Shown piece after piece: positions 17,164-24,954 of a stretch of 64,000 nucleotides of DNA. Every line of letters begins with the position of its first letter. The stretch's first letter is position 1. Source of the stretch: Marinomonas alcarazii (GTDB taxonomy: Bacteria > Pseudomonadota > Gammaproteobacteria > Pseudomonadales > Marinomonadaceae); the NCBI RefSeq assembly GCF_003208215.1, contig NZ_QKLW01000012.1:1-64000 (forward strand). Direction: 5' to 3'. The notes below the pieces were generated by a model, which did no database searches, was not told the origin of the DNA, and worked only from the letters and a program-made list of their open reading frames with translations. A program made the position numbers and the translations under genes.

Positions 17164-18060
17164 TCATGAAGCGGGTACGACACCTTCAATGTGGATATTG
17201 CTTTGAGAGCGAAAATCCCTTGGAGTAACGCCTTTTAACTCATGAAAACGGCGGTTAAAGTTAGCGACATTGTTGAATCCGACTTGGAAGCAAATAGTGG
17301 CAATTTGTTGATCGGTTTCGGTTAATAAACTGCAAGCACGGCTGACTCTAACGCGATTGACAAATTCAATAAAACGATTCCCTGTTGCCTTTTTAAAGAA
17401 GCGAGAGAAGTGGCTATCGGACATACCAATTAAACTGGCTACGCTAGAAAGCGTGATATCTTGGCTGTAATTTTGAGAGACATAATCGACAACCGTATTG
17501 ATTTTTCGTTGCAGTGTTTCGTTGGATTTTAGGTCGATTTGTACTGTGGAAAGTAAGCGGTAACTTCGGCTTTGTGCGAGCTTTTGTAATAAAGGCAATG
17601 CGACTATTAGTCTTGATAAGCCAATTGAGTCCCTCACATTTTGGAACACTTCTTCTAAATATTTATGATCTAAATCGAAAAACTCGATGCCAGATTTTGC
17701 CCTAGCTAGCATAGGTAGCACTTCAGCAAGTTCGGGGATAATTTTCATGCCATTGGAAAAAGACTCATGGTCGAAGCGAATAACCATGTCTCTGCGCTCT
17801 ACGACTTGTTGATCGTTTTGGCAAATCCAATTATGAGGAAGTCTGGGACCTGTCAGAATAAGTTGGCCTGGAGAATAATTCCCAATGTAGTCTCCAACAA
17901 ATACTTTACCCGAGGTCGCAACGATAAAATGCAGCTCATAATCATCATGGGCGTGCCAACGAATAAGGTCACTCGGATGCCCATGTTCGAGGTAGCGAAT
18001 GGTTTCGTTATCTTGAACGATTTCATATTCTGGGGTGATGCGTTTGACGGTGTTGGGCAT
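17164..18060 (-). CDS. mtlR: AraC-family activator, MtlR-like
   Basis: A protein of about 298 residues with an N-terminal cupin sensor (about residues 15-110; RWHAHDDYELHFIVA, GQLILTGPRLPHNW) and two C-terminal AraC helix-turn-helix motifs (about 195-290; SQDITLSSVASLIGMSDSHF, FQVGFNNVANFNRRFHELKG). The layout and neighbourhood match MtlR of Pseudomonas fluorescens, which activates mannitol and other polyol genes. ATG at 18060 is preferred over a TTG at 18075. It lies directly downstream of mtlD, 150 bp away, but a 13-bp inverted repeat in between suggests separate expression. Convergent with xylB. Confidence 0.85.
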   Translation of the reverse strand: MPNTVKRITPEYEIVQDNETIRYLEHGHPSDLIRWHAHDDYELHFIVATSGKVFVGDYIGNYSPGQLILTGPRLPHNWICQNDQQVVERRDMVIRFDHESFSNGMKIIPELAEVLPMLARAKSGIEFFDLDHKYLEEVFQNVRDSIGLSRLIVALPLLQKLAQSRSYRLLSTVQIDLKSNETLQRKINTVVDYVSQNYSQDITLSSVASLIGMSDSHFSRFFKKATGNRFIEFVNRVRVSRACSLLTETDQQIATICFQVGFNNVANFNRRFHELKGVTPRDFRSQSNIHIEGVVPAS

Positions 18061-18142
18061 AATATTCTCGCTCAAGCAGCAAAAAATAATGATGTTTCTG
18101 CATCGTAGCTGCTTTATGTTCTTATTCTTCTATAAAAAATAT

Positions 18143-18194
18143 ACTCAAGAAATTAAGGTATTAAATACAATGGAATGCCAGTAATTTCTTGAGT
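18143..18194. promoter_or_regulatory. 13-bp perfect inverted repeat between mtlD and mtlR
   Basis: ACTCAAGAAATTA (18143-18155) and TAATTTCTTGAGT (18182-18194) are perfect inverted copies separated by 26 bp. It is about 15 bp past the mtlD stop and about 85 bp before mtlR. It could be a terminator without a U tract, or a dimeric operator controlling mtlR. Confidence 0.55.
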
Positions 18195-18209
18195 TAGAGA
18201 TACCTTTAT

Positions 18210-19640
18210 CTAAGCATACTTTTCCATATTTGTCTGAATAGCTTGTGTAAGCTGTGCAACAAAATCTGGGAATTCTGTCGGTATGCTACCCCATAAAAAG
18301 CGGTCTGTGACAAAAGCCTGAATACCTTTTGCATCATTACTAAACGCTGCCAATGAGGCTTTGTTCGGTTCATGATATGGCGTGGCTACTTTGCCTTGGT
18401 TCGACAATTGTATAAAGGTAAACCAGCTCGCAATGCCTTGAATGGTTTTTGTCGGTGTGCCGCCTTTGCGATAAACACCTTCCAGTGTTGGGAAGACGAA
18501 AATTGGAAATTTAGCATAACCGTCTGTACATATACGTTCTACCGTATCGCCAATATTGGCGTTGCTAAAACGCTGCGCAATAATGTTGAAGTAAGCTGGC
18601 AGATCCACCACCGAGTCGCCAATAGCTGGAATCGAGTCTTGCAGGATAAAGTCTGTAAAATACTGCCTTAATTCATCGTCTCGCATGGCTTCATCAAAAT
18701 AGGTGAGACCCTTTAATGCTGCTTGATAGGTGACGCAGGTGTGGCCTGCATTAAGAATACGAATCTTCGCTTCTTCAAATGGGTCGACCCTATCAACGAA
18801 CTGAACGCCAACTAAATCAAGAGCGGGCTTTTCGCCTGCAAAATTGTCTTCCACCACCCATTGAATAAAGTCTTCACCCATGACAGTCATATCATCATCA
18901 ACACCAAAGCGGGCACGCACGTCATCGACATGTTGCTGGCTTGGTTTTGGGGTTATGCGATCCACCATAGAGCATGGGAAAGACACATTTACGGCCACCC
19001 AAGAAGCTAAAGCATGGTCATTTTTCGCTTCTAAAAATTGCATCAAGCCAGCCTTTAGCAAGTCACCGTTATGACGAAGGTTATCGCAGCACAATAGGGT
19101 TATTTTGGCTTTCGATGTTTCGTTACGCAGTTTTAATCCCGCATATAAGAAAGCATAAAGCGTGTTTCTACCTCCTTCTAGGTCTGCTTTTATTGCTGGG
19201 TGCTCTAGCATCAAGCAGCGGTTTTCGTCCAGATAGTAACCACCTTCGGTGACGGTTGAGGTGACAAGTTGCACCTTCGCATCAGCGAGAGCCTCATCGA
19301 CTTCTTTGGGATTCTGTGCTCCGTCAATTTGCTGAACAATAGAGCGAATGTGTTCGTAATTTGTGGTGCCATCTGCCGCCATGGTTTTTAAGACATATTC
19401 GCCTTTTTGCTTGATAAAGCGATCGAAAACTTGGCTGTCTTGTGGGCGAATATTGACGCCAATAATCCCCCAGTTTTGCTGAGAATCATGAGCTAACAGA
19501 CGATCAATGTACACAGCTTGATGAGCACGGTGAAAAGCACCAACTCCTAAGTGCACTATGCCCGCTTTAATCGTGTCTTTGGCGTAGTTTTGCGTGCAAA
19601 GCTGCTCCATATTGTAGGAGGCTTGTAAGTAATTAGTCAT
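18210..19640 (-). CDS. mtlD: Mannitol 2-dehydrogenase (polyol-specific long-chain dehydrogenase)
   Basis: NAD-dependent oxidation of D-mannitol to D-fructose; relatives also turn D-arabitol into D-xylulose. It has 476 residues. Seen: IVHLGVGAFHRAHQAVYIDRL near the N terminus (dinucleotide site), the family catalytic Lys-Asn-His motif in KIRILNAGHTCVTY near residues 287-300, and TVTEGGYYLDE. Start: ATG at 19640 has AGAGGAAG seven bases upstream; the open frame to 19712 lies inside the ATPase gene. It begins one base after the mtlK stop, so it is translationally linked to the transporter operon. Length and context favour the Pseudomonas-type mannitol/arabitol enzyme over fructuronate reductase. 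Confidence 0.92.
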   Translation of the reverse strand: MTNYLQASYNMEQLCTQNYAKDTIKAGIVHLGVGAFHRAHQAVYIDRLLAHDSQQNWGIIGVNIRPQDSQVFDRFIKQKGEYVLKTMAADGTTNYEHIRSIVQQIDGAQNPKEVDEALADAKVQLVTSTVTEGGYYLDENRCLMLEHPAIKADLEGGRNTLYAFLYAGLKLRNETSKAKITLLCCDNLRHNGDLLKAGLMQFLEAKNDHALASWVAVNVSFPCSMVDRITPKPSQQHVDDVRARFGVDDDMTVMGEDFIQWVVEDNFAGEKPALDLVGVQFVDRVDPFEEAKIRILNAGHTCVTYQAALKGLTYFDEAMRDDELRQYFTDFILQDSIPAIGDSVVDLPAYFNIIAQRFSNANIGDTVERICTDGYAKFPIFVFPTLEGVYRKGGTPTKTIQGIASWFTFIQLSNQGKVATPYHEPNKASLAAFSNDAKGIQAFVTDRFLWGSIPTEFPDFVAQLTQAIQTNMEKYA

Positions 19641-19641
19641 A

Positions 19642-20736
19642 TTACGCTTCCTCTGGAATAACAGAGATGACACGGTCGTTTTCGTTAAACAATATGAGTT
19701 CTGAAGTGTCAATTTTGATGCAAACTTCTTGACCGTCTTTTAGCTCAGTTCGAGCCGGTGCTTTGATGATAATAGTTTGGTCACTGGACAACTGAAGATG
19801 GGCATAAGCTTCTGAACCAAGATGTTCAACCAATTCAATGCGTCCAGTTAAATCTCCGTCCGTTTCTACCAAGGACATGTGTTCCGGACGAATGCCAATG
19901 ACAACCGAATCTGGCAATGGTCCTTTCAAACGGTTAGCGGGGAAAGATATTTGCTGTCCAAATATATCGATTGATAGCGTGTCTTCATTGCGTAGGATTC
20001 TATTCGCTGGGATGAGGTTCATTTTGGGCGTACCAATGAATTCCGCAACAAAGCGGCTGTTCGGTTGGCGATAAAGTTCTAATGGCGTGCCGACTTGTTC
20101 TATCTGGCCTGCGTTAAGAATAACGACACGGTCAGCCAAGGTCATCGCCTCGACTTGGTCATGGGTTACATAAATCATGGTGGTGCCAAGTTTTTTATGT
20201 AAGCGAGCCAGTTCCAAACGCATTTGTACACGAAGGGCGGCATCGAGGTTGGATAACGGCTCGTCAAACAAAAAAACTTTTGGTTGGCGAACAATAGCGC
20301 GGCCAATGGCAACCCGTTGGCGTTGACCACCTGATAGCTCTTTTGGTTTTCGCTCCAGCAAGGCATCAAGTTGCAAAGAAGCCGATACCGAACGGACTTT
20401 TTCTTTGATTTCAGCGTCAGATACCTTAGCAAGACGCAAGGCAAAGGACAGGTTGTCTGCTACCGTCATGTGTGGGTACAAGGCATAAGACTGGAACACC
20501 ATGGCAAGGTCGCGTTTTGATGAAGCCACTTCGGTAATGTCTCTGCCATCTAGCTCTATACTACCGCCCGTGCTGGATTCCAAGCCTGCTATAGTTCGCA
20601 GTAAAGTAGATTTACCACAGCCAGAAGGCCCAACAAAGACGACGAATTCGCCTTCACTAATGGAGAGATTAATGCCGCGCAGTGCATGGTAATTCTCATA
20701 ATGTTTTTGTAGATCTGTGATCGTTAAGTAAGACAT
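19642..20736 (-). CDS. mtlK: Polyol ABC importer ATPase, MalK-like
   Basis: ATPase of a CUT1-type sugar importer, 364 residues. Seen: Walker A GPSGCGKSTLLRTIAG, Q-loop VFQSYALYPHMTV, signature LSGGQRQRVAIGRAI, Walker B VFLFDEPLSNLDAALR, H-loop IYVTHDQVEAMTLADR, and a C-terminal TOBE regulatory domain (about 240-360). The ATG at 20736 has AGGAAGC upstream; the longer frame to 20832 overlaps mtlG and is not likely. It follows the permease genes, the same order as Pseudomonas mtlEFGKD. Confidence 0.93.
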   Translation of the reverse strand: MSYLTITDLQKHYENYHALRGINLSISEGEFVVFVGPSGCGKSTLLRTIAGLESSTGGSIELDGRDITEVASSKRDLAMVFQSYALYPHMTVADNLSFALRLAKVSDAEIKEKVRSVSASLQLDALLERKPKELSGGQRQRVAIGRAIVRQPKVFLFDEPLSNLDAALRVQMRLELARLHKKLGTTMIYVTHDQVEAMTLADRVVILNAGQIEQVGTPLELYRQPNSRFVAEFIGTPKMNLIPANRILRNEDTLSIDIFGQQISFPANRLKGPLPDSVVIGIRPEHMSLVETDGDLTGRIELVEHLGSEAYAHLQLSSDQTIIIKAPARTELKDGQEVCIKIDTSELILFNENDRVISVIPEEA

Positions 20737-20753
20737 AAAAAGCTTCCTAATAA

Positions 20754-21584
20754 TTATTTTACGGCGCCGAACGTAAGGCCTTGGACTAATTGTTTCTGAC
20801 AGAACCAACCGAAAATGACGATGGGGGCGCAAGCAAGTGTTGAGGCCGCAGACAACTTCGCCCAGAACAAGCCTTCAGGGCTCGAATAAGAGGCAATCAT
20901 CGCGGTTAATGGCGCGGCATCAGAGGCTGTTAAGTTGAGAGACCAAAATGCTTCGTTCCAGCAAAGTACAATGGACAAAAGCGCTGTAGAGGAAATAGCA
21001 CCAACTGAAAGAGGCAATACGACTTTGACAACCTCATCCCAAGGTGTGGCGCCGTCCATGCGTGCGGCTTCTAGAATCTCTTTTGGTAGATCTTTGAAGT
21101 AAGAGAACAGCATCCAAACGATAATAGGCAAGTTCATCAGGGTGAAAATGATCACGAGAGCCGTTTTTGAATCCAATAAACCATAGTTTCGGCAAAGTAT
21201 GTAAATAGGCACCAGAACACCTACAGCTGGTAGCATTTTGGTAGAAAGCATCCAAAGCAAAATGTCTTTCGTACGCTTGCCGGGGAAAAACGCCATAGAG
21301 TAAGCCGCCGGGATGGCAATAATCAGCGCGATGATGGTTGAACCGAACGAGGTAACCACGGAATTCCAAGCGTGGTGAATGTAATCACTGCGCTCTTGAA
21401 CGATTCGAAAGTTATCCAATGTGGGTTCGAAGAACAGCGACGGTGGTACGGATATCGCCTGTAATTCGGTTTTGAATGAAGTGATAAACATCCAAAAAAT
21501 TGGGAAAAATAACACCAATGCGACCGACCAAGCGAATAAGCCTGTCAGAATGGTTTTTAGTTTGCGTTGTTGATTAAGCGTCAT
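20754..21584 (-). CDS. mtlG: Polyol ABC importer permease 2 (CUT1, MalG-type)
   Basis: A 276-residue inner-membrane permease with six membrane segments. The cytoplasmic coupling motif is EAARMDGATPWDEVVKVVLP near residues 180-200, the standard ATPase docking site. The N terminus LFFPIFWMFITSFKTELQA is typical of MalG-type subunits. It starts 10 bp after mtlF and is followed by mtlK 17 bp later. It forms the transmembrane pore together with the mtlF product. Confidence 0.9.
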   Translation of the reverse strand: MTLNQQRKLKTILTGLFAWSVALVLFFPIFWMFITSFKTELQAISVPPSLFFEPTLDNFRIVQERSDYIHHAWNSVVTSFGSTIIALIIAIPAAYSMAFFPGKRTKDILLWMLSTKMLPAVGVLVPIYILCRNYGLLDSKTALVIIFTLMNLPIIVWMLFSYFKDLPKEILEAARMDGATPWDEVVKVVLPLSVGAISSTALLSIVLCWNEAFWSLNLTASDAAPLTAMIASYSSPEGLFWAKLSAASTLACAPIVIFGWFCQKQLVQGLTFGAVK

Positions 21585-21594
21585 TGTATTTACC

Positions 21595-22455
21595 TCACAC
21601 CGTTAAGTTTTTGCCAACGGCACGAATTAAGAAAATGGCTACGATATTGGCAAGCAACACGGCAAACAAACCACCAGCAGAGGCCACACCAACGTCATAT
21701 TGAAGAAGAGCTTGGTTGTAAATTAAATACGCCAGGTTGGTACTGTCGTAACCTGGGCCGCCACCAGTGGAGACGAAAATCTCAGCAAAAACAGCCAACA
21801 AAAAGATGGTTTCGATCATGACAACTACCGCAATCGGGCGGGCAAGGTGTGGAATGGTTAGGTAGCGGAAGATATGCCAGCCAGTCGCGCCATCCATCTG
21901 AGCCGCTTCTTTTTGTTCAGTATCTTGGGACTGAAGTGCGGTAACAAACACTAAAATAGCAAATGGCAGCCATTGCCAGCTGACCATGATAATGACGGAT
22001 ACCAATGGATAACTAGAGAGCCAATCTATGGGTTCAAAACCGAGTGATTCAGAGATCCAAGCGAAAATGCCATAGACGGGATTCATCATCATGTTTTTCC
22101 AAATCAATGCATTGACGGTTGGCATGATGAAGAAAGGCGATATTAATAAGACGCGTACAATGCCTTGTCCAAAAAATGGCTTATCAATCAAAGCGGACAG
22201 CATGACACCTAAAACTACCGTGATGATTAAAACGGAAAGCAGCAAAATTAATGTGTTCGATACCGCAGGAACAAAGCCGGGGTCGGTAATAAAGAACTCA
22301 AAGTTCATCAAACCGACAAAGTTGTTTTGACCTGGGTACAATAAGTTGTAGCGAATGGTTGAAAAGTAAATGGTCATGGATAACGGTATGATCATCCAAA
22401 CCAAAAGCATGATGACTGATGGCGCCATTAATAAGCGAGTGATTGAGCGCTTCAT
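21595..22455 (-). CDS. mtlF: Polyol ABC importer permease 1 (CUT1, MalF/UgpA-type)
   Basis: A 286-residue inner-membrane permease with six membrane segments, starting KRSITRLLMAPSVIMLLVWM. The coupling motif is EAAQMDGATGWHIFRYLTIP near residues 195-215. It partners mtlG. Between this gene and mtlE lies a hairpin that may lower expression of the membrane parts relative to the binding protein. Confidence 0.9.
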   Translation of the reverse strand: MKRSITRLLMAPSVIMLLVWMIIPLSMTIYFSTIRYNLLYPGQNNFVGLMNFEFFITDPGFVPAVSNTLILLLSVLIITVVLGVMLSALIDKPFFGQGIVRVLLISPFFIMPTVNALIWKNMMMNPVYGIFAWISESLGFEPIDWLSSYPLVSVIIMVSWQWLPFAILVFVTALQSQDTEQKEAAQMDGATGWHIFRYLTIPHLARPIAVVVMIETIFLLAVFAEIFVSTGGGPGYDSTNLAYLIYNQALLQYDVGVASAGGLFAVLLANIVAIFLIRAVGKNLTV

Positions 22456-22515
22456 GTTGAGTTTCTCTTATTATAAGCAGGGTGCTTGTTCTTAAATAGA
22501 ACGTATCAAAAGTAA

Positions 22516-22541
22516 GAAATAGGGCTTTTTGGCCCTATTTC
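22516..22541 (-). promoter_or_regulatory. Hairpin between mtlE and mtlF
   Basis: GAAATAGGGC (22516-22525) and GCCCTATTTC (22532-22541) form a perfect 10-bp stem with a 6-nt loop, about 20 bp after the mtlE stop. The minus-strand sequence after it lacks a U run. Hairpins in this position after binding-protein genes often protect the upstream mRNA and give excess binding protein. Confidence 0.65.
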
Positions 22542-22561
22542 TTTGTCGAGCTTAAAGTCGG

Positions 22562-23881
22562 TTAGTAGTAACCTGCTTGACGCATTTGACGATCGGCAGA
22601 GGTGTTTGCAGATTTCAATGCTTGATCCACTGACATAGAACCTGATAACGCTCCGGAGATCATTTGCCCTGTAGTAGTACCAATTGCTTGGAACTCAGGA
22701 ATCGCTGCAAACTGAACGCCCACATAAGGAGACGGTTTGAGCGTACTGTCAGTTGGATCGGCAGAATTGATGGCTTTTAGTTCTGCGTCAGCAAAGACGG
22801 CGGCTTTTTGGAACTTAGGGTTTTCATAGGTACTGGTTCTTGTCCCTGTTGGTACCGCAGCCCAGCCATTCTTTTGACCCACGAGCTGAATGTATTCCTT
22901 AGAAGTTGCCCAGCGCACAAATTTCTGTGCTGCTTCAGCATTTTTTGTGGCTGCTGGAATGCCAAGAGCCCATGCCCATAGCCAGTTAGCTCCTTTTTCG
23001 GTAACAGCGTAAGGCGATTGTGCAAAACCAACTTTGTCCGCCACTTTACTTTGCTTAGGATCGGTCACGAAAGATGCCGCGATAGTGGCATCAATCCACA
23101 TGCCACACTTGCCTTCGTTGAATAATGCTAAGTTTTCGTTAAAGCTGTTGCTGCTTGAACCTGGAGGGCCGTATTTTGTTAGCAAATCAACGTAGAAACT
23201 AACCGCATTTTTCCATTCGCTTGTTTCTAGTTGAGGTTTCCAGTTCTCATCAAACCAACGCGCACCGAAGGAGTTTGCCATGGCGGTCATGAATGCCATG
23301 TTGTCCCCCCAGCCAGCTTTACCACGTAAGCAAATGCCGTAAATGCCTTTTTCTGGATTATTGACTGCAGCGGCGACATCGCGAATATGTTCCCAGCTGT
23401 CACGATCATTGATTTCCATTCCAGCCGCTTTAACAAGGTCCTTACGGTACATAACCATAGAGCTTTCGCCATAGAAGGGCGCAGCATACATAGTTCCTTC
23501 ATAAGATAGACCACCACGAATAGATGGCAAAATGTCTTTCTCATCGTAGTTTCCGCTTGTGTCTACGGCTTGTAGCCAGCCGCGTTCACCCCAGATAGGC
23601 GCTTCATACATGCCAATGGTCATAACGTCATAAAGCCCACTACCATTTGCAATGTCTTGAGTAACGTTTTGACGGAGCACACCTTCTTCTAGCGTGACCC
23701 ATTTTACTTTGATGTCAGGATTGGCTTTTTCAAACTCAGGAGTCAGTTTTTGCATTTCAATCATGTGGCCGTTGTTTACGGTTGCCACTGTGATTTGTGT
23801 CGCAGAGAATGCACTTGCAGCCGTCATAGCTGCAGTTATAGATACCGCATAAGTTAGGGTATTCTTGGTAAGGCGTTTCAT
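22562..23881 (-). CDS. mtlE: Polyol ABC importer periplasmic binding protein
   Basis: A 439-residue extracellular solute-binding protein of the MalE-like class. The signal peptide is residues 1-26 (Lys/Arg start, hydrophobic core, ending ASAFSA). Seen: ANPDIKVKWVTLEEGVLRQ, GMYEAPIWGERGWLQ, YAAPFYGESSMVMYRKDL and GKCGMWIDATIAASFV, which resemble mannitol/sorbitol-binding MtlE and SmoE. First gene of the mtlEFGKD run. The upstream 323 bp holds its promoter and a 7-bp inverted repeat at 23931-23950. Confidence 0.92.
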   Translation of the reverse strand: MKRLTKNTLTYAVSITAAMTAASAFSATQITVATVNNGHMIEMQKLTPEFEKANPDIKVKWVTLEEGVLRQNVTQDIANGSGLYDVMTIGMYEAPIWGERGWLQAVDTSGNYDEKDILPSIRGGLSYEGTMYAAPFYGESSMVMYRKDLVKAAGMEINDRDSWEHIRDVAAAVNNPEKGIYGICLRGKAGWGDNMAFMTAMANSFGARWFDENWKPQLETSEWKNAVSFYVDLLTKYGPPGSSSNSFNENLALFNEGKCGMWIDATIAASFVTDPKQSKVADKVGFAQSPYAVTEKGANWLWAWALGIPAATKNAEAAQKFVRWATSKEYIQLVGQKNGWAAVPTGTRTSTYENPKFQKAAVFADAELKAINSADPTDSTLKPSPYVGVQFAAIPEFQAIGTTTGQMISGALSGSMSVDQALKSANTSADRQMRQAGYY

Positions 23882-23930
23882 AGGTTTCCCCCAGTTTGGA
23901 GTTTCTTTGTTTTTATAGTCGTACCTAATT

Positions 23931-23950
23931 CTTGATATTTGGTTATCAAG
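23931..23950. promoter_or_regulatory. Inverted repeat upstream of mtlE
   Basis: CTTGATA and TATCAAG (20 bp overall) lie 50-69 bp upstream of the mtlE start. It is a candidate operator; whether the AraC-type regulator uses it is not shown. The remaining intergenic sequence up to sdhE (24205) is A+T rich and has no gene that I can see. Confidence 0.4.
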
Positions 23951-24204
23951 TGATCATCAATATAAGTTATATAATAATTGACCTGTTAATACATAATCCG
24001 CCAATACTTGTACTATTTTGTTTCATTTTTATGGGATTATTCAAAATTGAGTCAATATAATACTCTTTTGATGTTCCTTTAATTGGGCTATCCCTTTGAC
24101 TAATAAGGTTTTACATGACAAATGTCAGTAATTCAGGTCGAGGCGTTTTCGTTTTTTTTATATAAGTGGCTATAATGGCGACATTCTAGTTAAGAGGTTA
24201 TGTC

Positions 24205-24480
24205 ATGAGTGAAACAGTAGAATCATTGAGTTTTAAACGTCTTAAAATGCAATGCCGTCGTGGCATGTTGGAGCTTGATGTTCTTCTTGAGCCTTTTTTA
24301 GCGGATGCATATCTGACATTGGAAGAGGATGATAAACAGCGATTTGCTCGCTTGTTGACCTGTGAAGATCAGGAATTGTTTCCGTGGTTTATGCAAAGTG
24401 AAGTGCCGGAAGACGAAGATCATGCTCGCATTGTTAACATTATTTTGACTCGTGTTCAGCCTGAAAACTACCGAGCTTAA
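24205..24480 (+). CDS. sdhE: FAD assembly factor SdhE
   Basis: A 91-residue helical protein that promotes covalent attachment of FAD to succinate dehydrogenase and related flavoproteins. The defining RRGMLELD motif (residues 19-26, with the Arg-Gly pair needed for function) is present, followed by LLEPFLADAY and LLTCEDQELFPWFM. The length is right. It overlaps the next gene by 29 bp, the usual sdhE-cptA (ygfY-ygfX) arrangement. Confidence 0.95.
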   Translation: MSETVESLSFKRLKMQCRRGMLELDVLLEPFLADAYLTLEEDDKQRFARLLTCEDQELFPWFMQSEVPEDEDHARIVNIILTRVQPENYRA

Positions 24481-24910
24481 AGGCTCTTGGATTGGTTTAA
24501 GCGTATGGCTACTAACGGTCATCGCTTACATGGCTTTATTGCAAGTTTTTTGGATGCCTGCCTTTTGGCGGGCATTGTTTTATATTGGTATTGGACTGCT
24601 TAGTGCAACCTTATTAATTCGTGCTTTTTTCATGGAGAAACAACGGGTTGGGATTGATGGGCAGGGTGCGTATTTAGTTAAGAATGGACATTATGCGAGG
24701 CTAACTTTTGTACGCGCCAACAGTGTGCAACTGATCGCGAGAGTGGAGCGAGGCAAGTCTTTTGTTGCACGTATTTGGCCTAATTATCGCGTTATTTATC
24801 GAGACAGCGTTCAGCTGGATCAATACCACACACTGCTTTCTTATGCGGCACAGCAAATTTTGCTGAGCCGCAGTGAAGAAGCTAAAAAGCGTTTTGGTTC
24901 AAAAGCTTAA
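24452..24910 (+). CDS. YgfX/CptA-like membrane protein
   Basis: A 152-residue protein with two hydrophobic helices (about residues 15-35 and 40-60) and a C-terminal soluble part of about 90 residues. Size, membrane layout and overlap with sdhE match YgfX, described in E. coli as CptA, the toxin of a proposed type IV toxin-antitoxin pair with SdhE as antitoxin; that reading is disputed. Sequence conservation is low in this family, so the call rests mainly on context. Convergent with nadB. Confidence 0.7.
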   Translation: MFSLKTTELKGSWIGLSVWLLTVIAYMALLQVFWMPAFWRALFYIGIGLLSATLLIRAFFMEKQRVGIDGQGAYLVKNGHYARLTFVRANSVQLIARVERGKSFVARIWPNYRVIYRDSVQLDQYHTLLSYAAQQILLSRSEEAKKRFGSKA

Positions 24911-24924
24911 TTTTAACTCAGAAT

Positions 24925-24954
24925 CGAAAAACACAGCTTAGTCTGTGTTTTTCG
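24925..24954. terminator. Bidirectional terminator between cptA and nadB
   Basis: CGAAAAACACAG (24925-24936) pairs with CTGTGTTTTTCG (24943-24954). The A and T runs are in the stem itself, so it can end transcripts in both directions. Its right arm encodes the last codons of nadB. Confidence 0.7.

Noticed and set aside
24205..24910. sdhE-cptA as a toxin-antitoxin defence system
   Set aside because: SdhE is a conserved flavinylation factor, the toxin role of its neighbour is disputed, and nothing else suggests a defence island.
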